A stretch of DNA of 64,000 bases from Pseudomonas canadensis (lineage in GTDB: Bacteria; Pseudomonadota; Gammaproteobacteria; Pseudomonadales; Pseudomonadaceae), in contig NZ_AYTD01000017.1 in the NCBI RefSeq assembly GCF_000503215.1, positions 496,001-560,000 on the forward strand. Reading direction: 5' to 3'. Of the stretch, positions 9,504 to 18,434 are shown piece by piece. Under the pieces are notes generated by a model. It was given only the letters and a program-made list of their open reading frames with translations, searched no databases and was not told the DNA's origin. A program made the position numbers and the translations under genes. Numbering within the stretch: position 1 is the stretch's first letter; the number at the start of each line of letters is the position of its first letter.

Positions 9504-10010
9504 GTGGCGAAGCAAAGTTCTCAGAAATTCATCGCGCGCAACCGCGCGCCTCGAGTGCAGATCGAGTACGACGTCGAGCTTTACGGCGCCGAGAAAAAGG
9601 TCCAGCTGCCCTTCGTAATGGGCGTGATGGCCGACCTCGCTGGCAAGCCCGCCGAGCCTCTGGCGCCGGTGGCAGACCGCAAGTTCCTTGAAGTGGACGT
9701 CGACAATTTCGACTCACGCCTCAAGGCCATGCAGCCGCGCGTGGCGTTCCACGTGCCCAACGAACTGACCGGCGAAGGCAACCTGAGCCTGGACATCACC
9801 TTCGAAAGCATGGACGACTTCAGCCCGGCCGCCGTGGCCCGCAAGGTCGACTCGCTGAACCAACTGCTCGAAGCCCGCACCCAACTGGCCAACCTGCTGA
9901 CCTACATGGACGGCAAGACCGGCGCTGAAGAAATCATCATGAAGGCGATCAAGGACCCGGCATTGCTCCAGGCACTTGCCAGCGCGCCGAAGCCTGCAGG
10001 GGATCAGTAA
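9504..10010 (+). CDS. tssB: T6SS contractile sheath small subunit TssB
   Basis: The 168-residue protein is the small sheath subunit (ImpB/VipA). It carries the family's N-terminal KFIARNRAPRVQIEYDVE and the central LPFVMGVMADLAG and FLEVDVDNFD. TssB pairs with TssC to form the contractile sheath around the Hcp tube. The start is GTG, supported by AGGAGC about 9 nt upstream. The stop is two nt from the tssC start, consistent with stoichiometric co-translation. Confidence 0.98.
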   Translation: MAKQSSQKFIARNRAPRVQIEYDVELYGAEKKVQLPFVMGVMADLAGKPAEPLAPVADRKFLEVDVDNFDSRLKAMQPRVAFHVPNELTGEGNLSLDITFESMDDFSPAAVARKVDSLNQLLEARTQLANLLTYMDGKTGAEEIIMKAIKDPALLQALASAPKPAGDQ

Positions 10011-10012
10011 TC

Positions 10013-11512
10013 ATGACCGACAATACCGCCCGCGAAGGCAGCCAGATCCTGGGTACCCAGACCGAAGAAGCCAGCGAGTTCGCCAACCTGCTGCTGCAGG
10101 AATTCAAGCCCAAGACCGAGCGTGCCCGCGAAGCCGTGGAAACCGCCGTGCGCACCTTGGCCGAACAGGCTCTGGCGCAAACCGATCTGGTGTCCAATGA
10201 CGCGATCAAGTCGATCGAATCAATCATCGCTGCCATCGACGCCAAGCTGACCGCCCAGGTCAACCAGATCATCCATCACCAGGATTTCCAGCAGCTGGAA
10301 AGCGCCTGGCGTGGCCTGCACTACTTGGTCAACAACACCGAGAGCGATGAGCAGCTGAAGATCCGTGTGCTCAACATCTCCAAGCCGGACCTGCACAAGA
10401 CCCTGAAGAAATTCAAGGGCACCGCGTGGGACCAGAGCCCGATCTTCAAGAAGATGTACGAAGAAGAATACGGCCAGTTTGGCGGCGAGCCTTACGGCTG
10501 CCTGGTGGGCGACTACTACTTCGACCAGTCGCCACCGGACGTGGAACTGCTGGGCGAGCTGTCGAAAGTCTGCGCAGCGATGCACTCTCCGTTCATCGCT
10601 GCGGCGTCGCCGACCGTGATGGGCATGGGCTCGTGGCAAGAGCTGTCGAACCCGCGCGACCTGACCAAGATCTTCACCACGCCGGAATACGCCGGCTGGC
10701 GCTCGCTGCGTGAATCGGAAGACTCGCGCTACATCGGCCTGACCATGCCGCGTTTCCTGGCACGCCTGCCGTACGGCGCCAAGACCGACCCGGTGGAAGC
10801 CTTTGCCTTCGAAGAAAACACCGACGGTGCCGACAGCTCCAAATACACCTGGGCCAACGCCGCGTACGCGATGGCGGTGAACATCAACCGTTCGTTCAAG
10901 CACTACGGCTGGTGCTCGCGCATCCGTGGCATCGAGTCCGGCGGAGAAGTGGAAAACCTGCCGGCGCACACGTTCCCTACCGATGACGGTGGCGTGGACA
11001 TGAAATGCCCGACCGAAATCGCCATCAGCGACCGCCGTGAAGCGGAACTGGCGAAGAACGGTTTCATGCCGCTGCTGCACAAGAAAAACACCGACTTCGC
11101 CGCGTTCATTGGCGCCCAGTCGTTGCAGAAACCGGCCGAATACGATGACCCGGACGCCACCGCCAACGCCAACCTGGCCGCACGCCTGCCGTACCTGTTC
11201 GCCACCTGCCGTTTCGCCCACTACTTGAAGTGCATCGTGCGCGACAAGATCGGTTCCTTCAAAGAGAAGGACGAAATGCAGCGCTGGTTGCAGGACTGGA
11301 TCCTCAACTACGTGGACGGTGACCCTGCGCACTCCACCGAAACCACCAAGGCCCAGCACCCATTGGCTGCCGCCGAAGTGATCGTGGAAGAAGTGGAAGG
11401 CAACCCGGGTTACTACAACTCCAAGTTCTACCTGCGCCCGCACTACCAGCTCGAAGGGCTGACCGTGTCGCTGCGCCTGGTATCGAAGCTGCCTTCGGCG
11501 AAAAGCGCATAA
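10013..11512 (+). CDS. tssC: T6SS contractile sheath large subunit TssC
   Basis: The 499-residue protein matches the TssC (ImpC/VipB) family over its whole length, including the N-terminal helical part (residues 1-85) that interlocks with TssB and the conserved core (FQQLESAWRGLHYLVNNTE, then LGELSKVCAAMHSPFIAAAS). TssB and TssC form the sheath whose contraction drives the Hcp/VgrG needle outward and whose C-terminal region is recognised for ClpV recycling. A REP doublet follows, separating tssABC from hcp. Confidence 0.98.
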   Translation: MTDNTAREGSQILGTQTEEASEFANLLLQEFKPKTERAREAVETAVRTLAEQALAQTDLVSNDAIKSIESIIAAIDAKLTAQVNQIIHHQDFQQLESAWRGLHYLVNNTESDEQLKIRVLNISKPDLHKTLKKFKGTAWDQSPIFKKMYEEEYGQFGGEPYGCLVGDYYFDQSPPDVELLGELSKVCAAMHSPFIAAASPTVMGMGSWQELSNPRDLTKIFTTPEYAGWRSLRESEDSRYIGLTMPRFLARLPYGAKTDPVEAFAFEENTDGADSSKYTWANAAYAMAVNINRSFKHYGWCSRIRGIESGGEVENLPAHTFPTDDGGVDMKCPTEIAISDRREAELAKNGFMPLLHKKNTDFAAFIGAQSLQKPAEYDDPDATANANLAARLPYLFATCRFAHYLKCIVRDKIGSFKEKDEMQRWLQDWILNYVDGDPAHSTETTKAQHPLAAAEVIVEEVEGNPGYYNSKFYLRPHYQLEGLTVSLRLVSKLPSAKSA

Positions 11513-11530
11513 CCACGAATGAGCCGGCTC

Positions 11531-11624
11531 TTCTGTGGGAGCCGGGCTTGCCCACGATGCACGCGACGCGGTCTGCCAGTCAGACCGCGGCGAAGCAATC
11601 GCGGGCAAGCCAGCTCCCACAGAA
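11531..11624. repeat. REP-type inverted doublet between tssC and hcp
   Basis: Two imperfect inverted arms, 11531-11553 and 11603-11624, have cores GGGAGCCGGGCTTGCCC and GGGCAAGCCAGCTCCC. The intervening sequence has a second small GC-rich inverted repeat (GCGGTCTG and CAGACCGC). The structure would form a stable RNA hairpin in a 170-nt gap inside the T6SS operon. REP pairs commonly sit between genes in fluorescent pseudomonads and can stabilise or terminate upstream mRNA. Confidence 0.8.
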
Positions 11625-11682
11625 CAGCATTGCCCATTGGGCTTAAACAAATATCGTGGCTGAGTCCACACAGGGAGAAAAC

Positions 11683-12171
11683 ATGGCTGTTGATATTTTC
11701 ATCAAGATCGGCGACATCAAGGGCGAGTCCATGGACAAGGCCCACAAGGACGAAATCGACGTGCTGAACTGGAGCTGGGGCATGGCCCAGTCCGGCAACA
11801 TGCACGTAGGTGGCGGCGGCGGCGCGGGCAAGGTGAATATCCAGGACCTGTCGCTAACCAAATACGTCGACAAGGCCTCGCCGAACCTGATGATGCACTG
11901 TGCCAGCGGCAAGCACATCGACAAGGTCAAGCTGACCGTGCGCAAGGCCGGTGGCGAAAGCCAGGTCGAGTACATGGTGATCAACCTGGAAGAAGTGCTG
12001 GTCACTTCCCTGAGCACCGGCGGTTCGGGCACCGATGACCGCCTGACCGAGAACGTCACCCTGAACTTCGCCCAAGTGATGGTCGATTACCAGCCACAGA
12101 AAGCCGACGGCACCAAAGATGGCGGCGCGATCAAGTTTGGCTGGAACATCCGTTCCAACACCAAGCGCTGA
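11683..12171 (+). CDS. hcp: Haemolysin co-regulated protein Hcp (TssD), T6SS inner tube subunit
   Basis: The 162-residue Hcp forms hexameric rings that stack into the expelled tube and can carry small effectors. Family features are MAVDIFIKIGDIKGES at the N-terminus, the LNWSWGMAQSG strand and the DYQPQKADGTKDGG C-terminal region. The ATG at 11683 has GGGAGA seven nt upstream; a reading extended to 11656 has no such site. The gene stands apart, with a REP doublet before it and a hairpin after it, fitting the higher expression Hcp usually needs. Confidence 0.98.
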   Translation: MAVDIFIKIGDIKGESMDKAHKDEIDVLNWSWGMAQSGNMHVGGGGGAGKVNIQDLSLTKYVDKASPNLMMHCASGKHIDKVKLTVRKAGGESQVEYMVINLEEVLVTSLSTGGSGTDDRLTENVTLNFAQVMVDYQPQKADGTKDGGAIKFGWNIRSNTKR

Positions 12172-12181
12172 TAGCCCTTGA

Positions 12182-12204
12182 GGCCGTGGCTTCGCGCCAC
12201 GGCC
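12182..12204 (+). terminator. Hairpin after hcp (possible attenuator before tssE)
   Basis: A perfect 9-bp stem, GGCCGTGGC paired with GCCACGGCC, has a 5-nt loop and lies 10 nt after the hcp stop. There is no U-tract, so it is more likely an mRNA 3'-stabilising or partial-termination structure than a full terminator. It could let hcp be more abundant than tssEFG-clpV. Confidence 0.55.
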
Positions 12205-12249
12205 ACAACCCACTTGTCCCTCTCACAACCCGTCCGTGGAGCCGCTTTG

Positions 12250-12765
12250 GTGGTCACTGAAATCGCTTCCCGCGACCGTCTGCAACCGTCCCTGTTGGAC
12301 CGGTTGACTGACGACGATCCAACCAACCCCAAGGAAAGCGCCGACAAACGCGTGCTGTCCCTGACCCAATTGAAAGCCTCGGTGCTGCGCGACCTGGCGT
12401 GGCTGCTCAACACCACGTCGTTGCTCGATGCCGATGCCACGCTGCACACCCCGGCCGGTACTTCGGTGGTCAACTACGGCCTGCCGGCGCTGGCGGGCAA
12501 CAGTGTTTCAAGCGTGGATATCAAGGCCTTGGAAGCGTTGATCTACCAGGCCATCGCTACCTTTGAGCCACGCATTCTGCGCCACACCCTGCGCGTAAAA
12601 GCCCGCGTCGGCCATGGCGAGATGAACCATAACGCGCTGAGTTTCGAGATCGAAGGCGACCTGTGGGCACAGCCCGTGCCGTTGCGCCTGCTGCTGCAAA
12701 CCGACCTGGACCTGGAATCCGGCCATGTACGCGTGGTCAACGCTGACCAGCGGAGGCGCCCATGA
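12250..12765 (+). CDS. tssE: T6SS baseplate protein TssE (gp25-like)
   Basis: This gene encodes 171 residues of the TssE/gp25-like family, a baseplate wedge component that initiates sheath polymerisation. The N-terminal LQPSLLDRLTDD and the central SVLRDLAWLLNTTSLL, GLPAL and IATFEPRILRHTLRV are typical. The start is placed at GTG 12250, 8 nt after a GTGGAG site; an upstream ATG at 12178 would run through the hcp hairpin and lacks a ribosome-binding site. The stop overlaps tssF (ATGA). Confidence 0.95.
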   Translation: MVTEIASRDRLQPSLLDRLTDDDPTNPKESADKRVLSLTQLKASVLRDLAWLLNTTSLLDADATLHTPAGTSVVNYGLPALAGNSVSSVDIKALEALIYQAIATFEPRILRHTLRVKARVGHGEMNHNALSFEIEGDLWAQPVPLRLLLQTDLDLESGHVRVVNADQRRRP

Positions 12766-14621
12766 ACCCGCGCCTGCTGGAGCTGTACAACCAGGAACTG
12801 CACCACGTGCGCGAAAGCGCCGCCGAGTTCGCCAAGGAATATCCGAAGATCGCCAGTCGGCTGACCCTGTCCGGTATGGACTGCGCCGACCCGTACGTCG
12901 AACGTTTGCTCGAAGGCTTTGCCTACCTCACGGCCCGCGTGCAGCTCAAGCTCGACGCCGAGTACCCGACCTTCACCCACAACCTGCTGGAAATCGCCTA
13001 CCCGCATTACCTGGCACCCACGCCGTCGATGACCGTGGTGCAATTGCAGACCGACCCGGATGAAGGTTCGCTGGCCAGTGGTTTCCCGCTGCCTCGCGAC
13101 ACCGTATTGCGCGCTGCGCTGGGCCGCGAAACCCAGACCTGCTGCGAGTACCGCACCGCGCACCCGGTGATGCTGTGGCCGTTGCAGGTGAGCAATGCCG
13201 AATACTTCGGCAACCCTGCCGCCGTGTTGGGTCGCCTGGCCGCCAGTGAGCCTAAAGCCAAGGCCGGCCTGCGCCTGACCCTGCGCACCGGCGCCGAATT
13301 GCCGTTCAACAGCCTTGACCTGGATAACCTGCCGCTCTACCTCAGCGGTGCCGACGAGCAACCATTCCGCCTCTACGAACAACTGCTGGGCAATGCCTGC
13401 GCGGTGTTTGCACGCAAGCCGGGTGGCGATTGGGTCGAGCGCCTGCCGCAGGATGCACTGCGCTCCCGTGGTTTTGACGATGCCGACGCCGCCATGCCGG
13501 TGGTCGCACGCGCGTTCCAGGGCTATCGCCTGTTGCAGGAATACTTCGCCCTGCCCCACCGCTACCTGTTCGTCGAGTTCGCCGAGCTGAGTCGCGCAGT
13601 CAAACGCTGCGACGGCCAGGAGCTGGAACTGATTGTGCTGTTCGATCGCCACGAACCGAGCCTGGAAGGCAGCGTTGGCGCGGCGCAGTTCCTGCCGTTC
13701 TGCACCCCGGCGATCAACCTGTTCCCGAAGCGCGTAGACCGTATCCACTTGTCCGATCGGGTCAACGAACACCATGTGATCGCCGACCGCACGCGGCCGA
13801 TGGACTTCGAGATTCACTCGTTGAGCGGCATCACCGGTCACGGTACCGGGCCGGAGCAGCCTTTTTTGCCGTTCTATGCCGTGCGTGATCCATCACGCTA
13901 CGGCCGCGACCAGGCGTATTACACCGTACGCCGGGAGCCCCGCGTCTTATCCAGCGACCAGCGCCGCAACGGCCCACGCTCCACCTATGTGGGCAGTGAG
14001 ACCTTTGTCAGCCTGGTGGACAGTCGCCAATCGCCCTACGGCCATGACTTGCGCCAACTCGGCGTGACTGCGCTGTGCACTAACCGCGACTTGCCCCTGT
14101 TCATGAGCATCGGCAACGGCAAGACCGACTTCACCCTGGCCGACAGCGCCCCGGTGCTGTCCGTGCGTTGTGTGGCAGGCCCGAGCCGCCCACGCGCCAG
14201 CCATGCCCATGACGCCAAGGCCTGGCGCTTGATCAGCCAGTTGTCGCTCAACTACCTGTCCCTGAGCGAACAGGGCCAAGGCGCCGCGGCCTTGCGCGAA
14301 CTGCTGCGCCTGTACGGCGACAGCAACGACGCCGCCCTGCAGTTGCAGATCGAAGGCCTGCGCGAGGTCAGCAGCAAAGCCGTGACCCGACGTTTGCCGA
14401 TGCCCGGCCCGATCGTGTTTGGCCGTGGCCTGGAAATCACCTTGGAATTCGATGAAAACGCGTTTCGCGGCACCGGCGTGTTCCTGCTCGGTGCGGTGCT
14501 GGAACGCTTCCTGGCACGCTACGTGTCGATCAACAGTTTTACCGAGACGGTGATCCGTACCACCGAACGCGGCGAGATCATGCGATGGAAAGCCAAGCCC
14601 GGACGTCGTCCGACCCTGTGA
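12762..14621 (+). CDS. tssF: T6SS baseplate protein TssF
   Basis: The 619-residue protein is TssF (ImpG/VasA), the wedge subunit that with TssG, TssE and TssK forms the baseplate around VgrG. The start MNPRLLELYNQELHHVRE and the segment VERLLEGFAYLTARVQLKLD are characteristic. It overlaps tssE by 4 nt and tssG by 37 nt, so translation of the three genes is probably coupled. Confidence 0.97.
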   Translation: MNPRLLELYNQELHHVRESAAEFAKEYPKIASRLTLSGMDCADPYVERLLEGFAYLTARVQLKLDAEYPTFTHNLLEIAYPHYLAPTPSMTVVQLQTDPDEGSLASGFPLPRDTVLRAALGRETQTCCEYRTAHPVMLWPLQVSNAEYFGNPAAVLGRLAASEPKAKAGLRLTLRTGAELPFNSLDLDNLPLYLSGADEQPFRLYEQLLGNACAVFARKPGGDWVERLPQDALRSRGFDDADAAMPVVARAFQGYRLLQEYFALPHRYLFVEFAELSRAVKRCDGQELELIVLFDRHEPSLEGSVGAAQFLPFCTPAINLFPKRVDRIHLSDRVNEHHVIADRTRPMDFEIHSLSGITGHGTGPEQPFLPFYAVRDPSRYGRDQAYYTVRREPRVLSSDQRRNGPRSTYVGSETFVSLVDSRQSPYGHDLRQLGVTALCTNRDLPLFMSIGNGKTDFTLADSAPVLSVRCVAGPSRPRASHAHDAKAWRLISQLSLNYLSLSEQGQGAAALRELLRLYGDSNDAALQLQIEGLREVSSKAVTRRLPMPGPIVFGRGLEITLEFDENAFRGTGVFLLGAVLERFLARYVSINSFTETVIRTTERGEIMRWKAKPGRRPTL

Positions 14622-15628
14622 GTACCCTGGATGCGATGCATCAGGAGCCCTGGGAATACGATTTCTTCCAGGCACTGCGCCGTATCGAGTGCGAATCGCC
14701 AGACCTGCCGCGGCTGGGCCATTCCCTGCGCCTGGCGGATGACCCGTTGCGCCTGGGTCAGCAGGCGGATTGCACCTTCGCCCCGGCCACGCTGGCGTCG
14801 GTCGACCCCGGTGGCGACGGCAAGCCGGCGCGGCTGGAGCAATTCTTCTTCGGCCTTGGCGGCCCCAATGGCCCGCTGCCGCTGCACATCACCGAGTACG
14901 TGCGCGAGCGTCAGCGCAACAACGCCGACAGCACCAGCAAACAGTTCCTCGATGTGTTCCACCATCGCCTGCTCAGCCTGTTTTACCGGGCCTGGGCCGA
15001 GGCGCGGCCGACAGTCAGCCACGACCGTCCTGACGATGATTACTGGTCCGCGCGCCTCGCCGCCCTGAGTGGACGGGGCATGCCAAGCCTGCTGAATCAG
15101 GGGCTCATCCCGGACACCGCGAAGCTGCATTACAGCGGCCACCTGTCGGCGCAAACCCGCTATCCAGACGGCCTGAAAGCCATTCTCAGCGAGTACTTCG
15201 GCCTGCCGGTGGAGATTGAAGAGTACGTCGGCCAATGGCTGGAGCTGCCCGAGCGCAGCCGCGTCAGCGTGAGCGCCAACCGCCTGGGCGTGGACTTTTG
15301 CCTGGGCAGTTTCGTGTGGGACCGCCAACACAAATTCCGCATCCGCCTGGGGCCGCTCACGCTGGATGACTACATGGGCATGCTGCCTGGCCACCAGCCG
15401 TTCAACGAGTTGGTGGCGTGGGTGGCCGAGTACCTGGGCCATGAACTGGACTGGGACCTCAACCTGGTTTTGCAACAACCCGAAGTGCCGGCGCTGCAAC
15501 TCAATGGTCAGTTCCGCCTGGGCTTCAACACCTGGCTCGGCAAGCCCGAGCATGACGCCAACGACCTAATCCTGGCCCGGCATTACGCCGATCACGCCAC
15601 CACCTCAAGGAATCCAGAGCATGGGTGA
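14585..15628 (+). CDS. tssG: T6SS baseplate protein TssG
   Basis: The 347-residue protein is TssG (ImpH/VasB). The family motif PWEYDFFQALRRIE lies near the N-terminus and FFFGLGGPNGPLPLHITEY in the first third. It joins two TssF copies in each baseplate wedge. The ATG lies inside tssF (37-nt overlap) and the 3' end overlaps clpV by 8 nt. A slightly later start would reduce the tssF overlap, but the first 15 residues are plausible and no competing ribosome-binding site was found. Confidence 0.96.
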   Translation: MESQARTSSDPVSTLDAMHQEPWEYDFFQALRRIECESPDLPRLGHSLRLADDPLRLGQQADCTFAPATLASVDPGGDGKPARLEQFFFGLGGPNGPLPLHITEYVRERQRNNADSTSKQFLDVFHHRLLSLFYRAWAEARPTVSHDRPDDDYWSARLAALSGRGMPSLLNQGLIPDTAKLHYSGHLSAQTRYPDGLKAILSEYFGLPVEIEEYVGQWLELPERSRVSVSANRLGVDFCLGSFVWDRQHKFRIRLGPLTLDDYMGMLPGHQPFNELVAWVAEYLGHELDWDLNLVLQQPEVPALQLNGQFRLGFNTWLGKPEHDANDLILARHYADHATTSRNPEHG

Positions 15629-18278
15629 AATCAGTCGCGCCGCACTGTTCGGCAAACTCAACAGCGTGGCCTACAAGGCCATCGAAGCCGCCACCGTGTT
15701 CTGCAAACTGCGGGGCAACCCGTATGTGGAACTGGCCCACTGGTTCCACCAGTTGCTGCAATTGCAGGACTCGGACCTGCACCGCATCATCCGTCAGTTC
15801 AACGTGGAGCCGGCGCGCCTGGCCCGGGACCTGACCGAAGCGCTGGACCGTTTGCCGCGTGGCTCGACGTCGATCACCGACCTTTCCTCCCATGTGGAAG
15901 AAGCCGTGGAACGCGGTTGGGTCTACGGCAGCCTGATGTTTGGTGAAAGCCAGGTGCGTACCGGCTACCTGGTGCTCGGTATCCTGAAGACGCCAAGCCT
16001 GCGCCATGCGCTGTTGGGCTTGTCTGCCGAGTTCGACAAGATCAAGGCCGAGGCCCTGAGCGAGCGTTTCGACGAGTACGTCGGTGATTCGCCGGAGAAC
16101 GCGCTGAGCGCCAGTGATGGTTTCAATGCCGGTGCCGTGCCCGGTGAAGCCAGCGGTGCCATGGCACCGAGCGCGATGGGCAAGCAGGAAGCCCTCAAGC
16201 GCTTCACGGTCGACCTGACCGAACAGGCCCGCAGCGGCAAGCTCGACCCGATTGTTGGCCGTGACGAAGAGATCCGCCAACTGGTCGACATCCTCATGCG
16301 TCGGCGCCAAAACAACCCAATCCTCACTGGCGAAGCCGGGGTGGGCAAGACCGCCGTGGTCGAAGGTTTCGCCCTGCGTATCGTCGCCGGCGACGTGCCG
16401 CCAGCCTTGAAAGACGTGGAACTGCGCAGCCTCGACGTGGGCCTGCTGCAAGCTGGCGCGAGCATGAAAGGCGAGTTCGAACAGCGCCTGCGTCAGGTTA
16501 TCGAAGACGTGCAGGCCTCGCCCAAGCCGATCATTCTGTTTATCGACGAAGCCCACACACTGGTGGGTGCCGGCGGCGCCGCCGGCACCGGTGACGCAGC
16601 CAACCTGCTCAAGCCGGCCTTGGCCCGCGGCACCTTGCGTACCGTGGCCGCCACCACCTGGGCCGAGTACAAGAAGCACATTGAGAAAGACCCGGCCCTG
16701 ACCCGTCGCTTCCAGGTGGTGCAAGTCGCCGAGCCGTCGGAAGACAAAGCGCTGCTGATGATGCGTGGCGTGGCGTCGACCATGGAAAAGCATCACCAGG
16801 TGCAGATTCTCGACGAAGCGCTGGAAGCCTCGGTGAAACTGTCCCACCGCTACATCCCGGCGCGCCAGCTGCCGGACAAGTCCGTGAGCCTGCTGGACAC
16901 CGCCTGCGCTCGCGTCGCCATCAGCCTGCACGCGGTGCCGGCGGAGGTGGACGACAGTCGTCGTCGCATCGAGGCGCTGGAAACCGAGTTGCAAATCATC
17001 GCCCGTGAGCATGCCATCGGCATTGCGATTGGTGCGCGCCAAACCAACACCGAGGCGCTGTTGAGCGCTGAGCGTGAGCGTCTGGCGACCTTGGAAAGCC
17101 GCTGGGCTGAAGAGAAAACCTTGGTGGACGAGTTGCTAGCCACCCGTGCAACGCTGCGTGAAAAGGCGGGCGTGGTGGACAGTGGCAACGATGAGCTGCG
17201 CGCCCAACTGGTCGACCTGCAACAGCGCCTCACCGCCCTGCAAGGCGAAACCCCGCTGATCCTGCCCACCGTGGATTACCAGGCCGTGGCCTCGGTGGTC
17301 GCCGACTGGACCGGCATCCCGGTGGGCCGCATGGCGCGCAATGAATTGGAGACGGTGCTCAACCTCGACCAGCACCTGAAAAAACGCATCATCGGCCAGG
17401 ACCATGCCCTGCAGATGATCGCCAAGCGCATCCAGACCTCCCGCGCCGGCCTCGACAACCCGAGCAAGCCGATTGGCGTGTTCATGCTGGCCGGCACCTC
17501 CGGCGTGGGCAAGACCGAAACTGCCCTGGCCCTGGCCGAAGCCATGTACGGCGGTGAGCAAAACGTCATCACCATCAACATGAGCGAATTCCAGGAAGCC
17601 CACACGGTGTCGACCCTCAAGGGCGCGCCACCGGGTTATATCGGCTACGGCGAAGGCGGCGTGCTGACCGAAGCCGTACGACGCAAACCCTACAGTGTGG
17701 TGCTGCTGGACGAGGTGGAAAAAGCCCACCCGGACGTGCATGAGATCTTCTTCCAGGTGTTCGACAAGGGCGTGATGGAAGATGGCGAAGGCCGGGTGAT
17801 CGACTTCAAGAACACCCTGATCCTGCTGACCACTAACGCCGGCACCGAGCTGATCTCCCATGTGTGCAAAGACCCGGCGAACATCCCTGAGCCGGAAGAA
17901 ATCGCCAAGGCTTTGCGCCAGCCGCTGCTGGAAATCTTCCCGCCCGCGTTGCTCGGCCGCCTGGTGACCATCCCTTACTACCCGCTGAGCGACGAGATGC
18001 TCAAGGCGATCACCCGCCTGCAACTCAACCGCATCAAGAAGCGCGTAGAGACCACCCACAAGGTGGCTTTCGATTACGACGACGCGGTGGTCGACCTGAT
18101 CGTCTCGCGCTGCACCGAGACCGAAAGTGGCGGGCGCATGATCGACACCATTCTGACCAACAGCCTGCTGCCGGACATGAGCCGTGAGTTCCTCACGCGC
18201 ATGCTCGAAGGCAAGGCGCTGGCGGGTGTGCGTATCAGCAGCCGGGATAATGAATTGCACTACGACTTCAGCGATTGA
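15621..18278 (+). CDS. clpV: T6SS sheath-recycling AAA+ ATPase ClpV (TssH)
   Basis: The 885-residue Clp/Hsp100 ATPase disassembles contracted TssBC sheath. It has an N-terminal Clp domain (about 1-150), AAA1 with Walker A GEAGVGKT near residue 238, a middle coiled region (about 430-530), AAA2 with Walker A GTSGVGKT near residue 625, and a C-terminal D2 lid. The N-domain start MGEISRAALFGKLN matches TssH rather than ClpB. The start overlaps the tssG stop. Confidence 0.97.
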   Translation: MGEISRAALFGKLNSVAYKAIEAATVFCKLRGNPYVELAHWFHQLLQLQDSDLHRIIRQFNVEPARLARDLTEALDRLPRGSTSITDLSSHVEEAVERGWVYGSLMFGESQVRTGYLVLGILKTPSLRHALLGLSAEFDKIKAEALSERFDEYVGDSPENALSASDGFNAGAVPGEASGAMAPSAMGKQEALKRFTVDLTEQARSGKLDPIVGRDEEIRQLVDILMRRRQNNPILTGEAGVGKTAVVEGFALRIVAGDVPPALKDVELRSLDVGLLQAGASMKGEFEQRLRQVIEDVQASPKPIILFIDEAHTLVGAGGAAGTGDAANLLKPALARGTLRTVAATTWAEYKKHIEKDPALTRRFQVVQVAEPSEDKALLMMRGVASTMEKHHQVQILDEALEASVKLSHRYIPARQLPDKSVSLLDTACARVAISLHAVPAEVDDSRRRIEALETELQIIAREHAIGIAIGARQTNTEALLSAERERLATLESRWAEEKTLVDELLATRATLREKAGVVDSGNDELRAQLVDLQQRLTALQGETPLILPTVDYQAVASVVADWTGIPVGRMARNELETVLNLDQHLKKRIIGQDHALQMIAKRIQTSRAGLDNPSKPIGVFMLAGTSGVGKTETALALAEAMYGGEQNVITINMSEFQEAHTVSTLKGAPPGYIGYGEGGVLTEAVRRKPYSVVLLDEVEKAHPDVHEIFFQVFDKGVMEDGEGRVIDFKNTLILLTTNAGTELISHVCKDPANIPEPEEIAKALRQPLLEIFPPALLGRLVTIPYYPLSDEMLKAITRLQLNRIKKRVETTHKVAFDYDDAVVDLIVSRCTETESGGRMIDTILTNSLLPDMSREFLTRMLEGKALAGVRISSRDNELHYDFSD

Positions 18279-18300
18279 CCTGTGGAAATGTGATTAAAAC

Positions 18301-18389
18301 TGTGGGAGGGGGCTTGCCCCCGATGGCGTCGGGTCAGCCAGAAATTTCTAACCTGATACACCGCTATCGGGGGCAAGCCCCCTCCCACA
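18301..18389. repeat. REP-type inverted doublet between clpV and vgrG
   Basis: Arms of 24 nt (18301-18324 and 18366-18389) are perfect inverted copies with the core GGGGGCTTGCCCCC and an outer GTGGGAG/CTCCCAC. They lie in the 156-nt gap between the clpV stop and the vgrG start. This separates the structural operon from the vgrG-effector module and marks a likely transcript boundary or stabilising hairpin. Confidence 0.9.
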
Positions 18390-18434
18390 CTTGATTCGGT
18401 TTCTTCAGTTATCAAGTCATTTACGGGTTAACCG

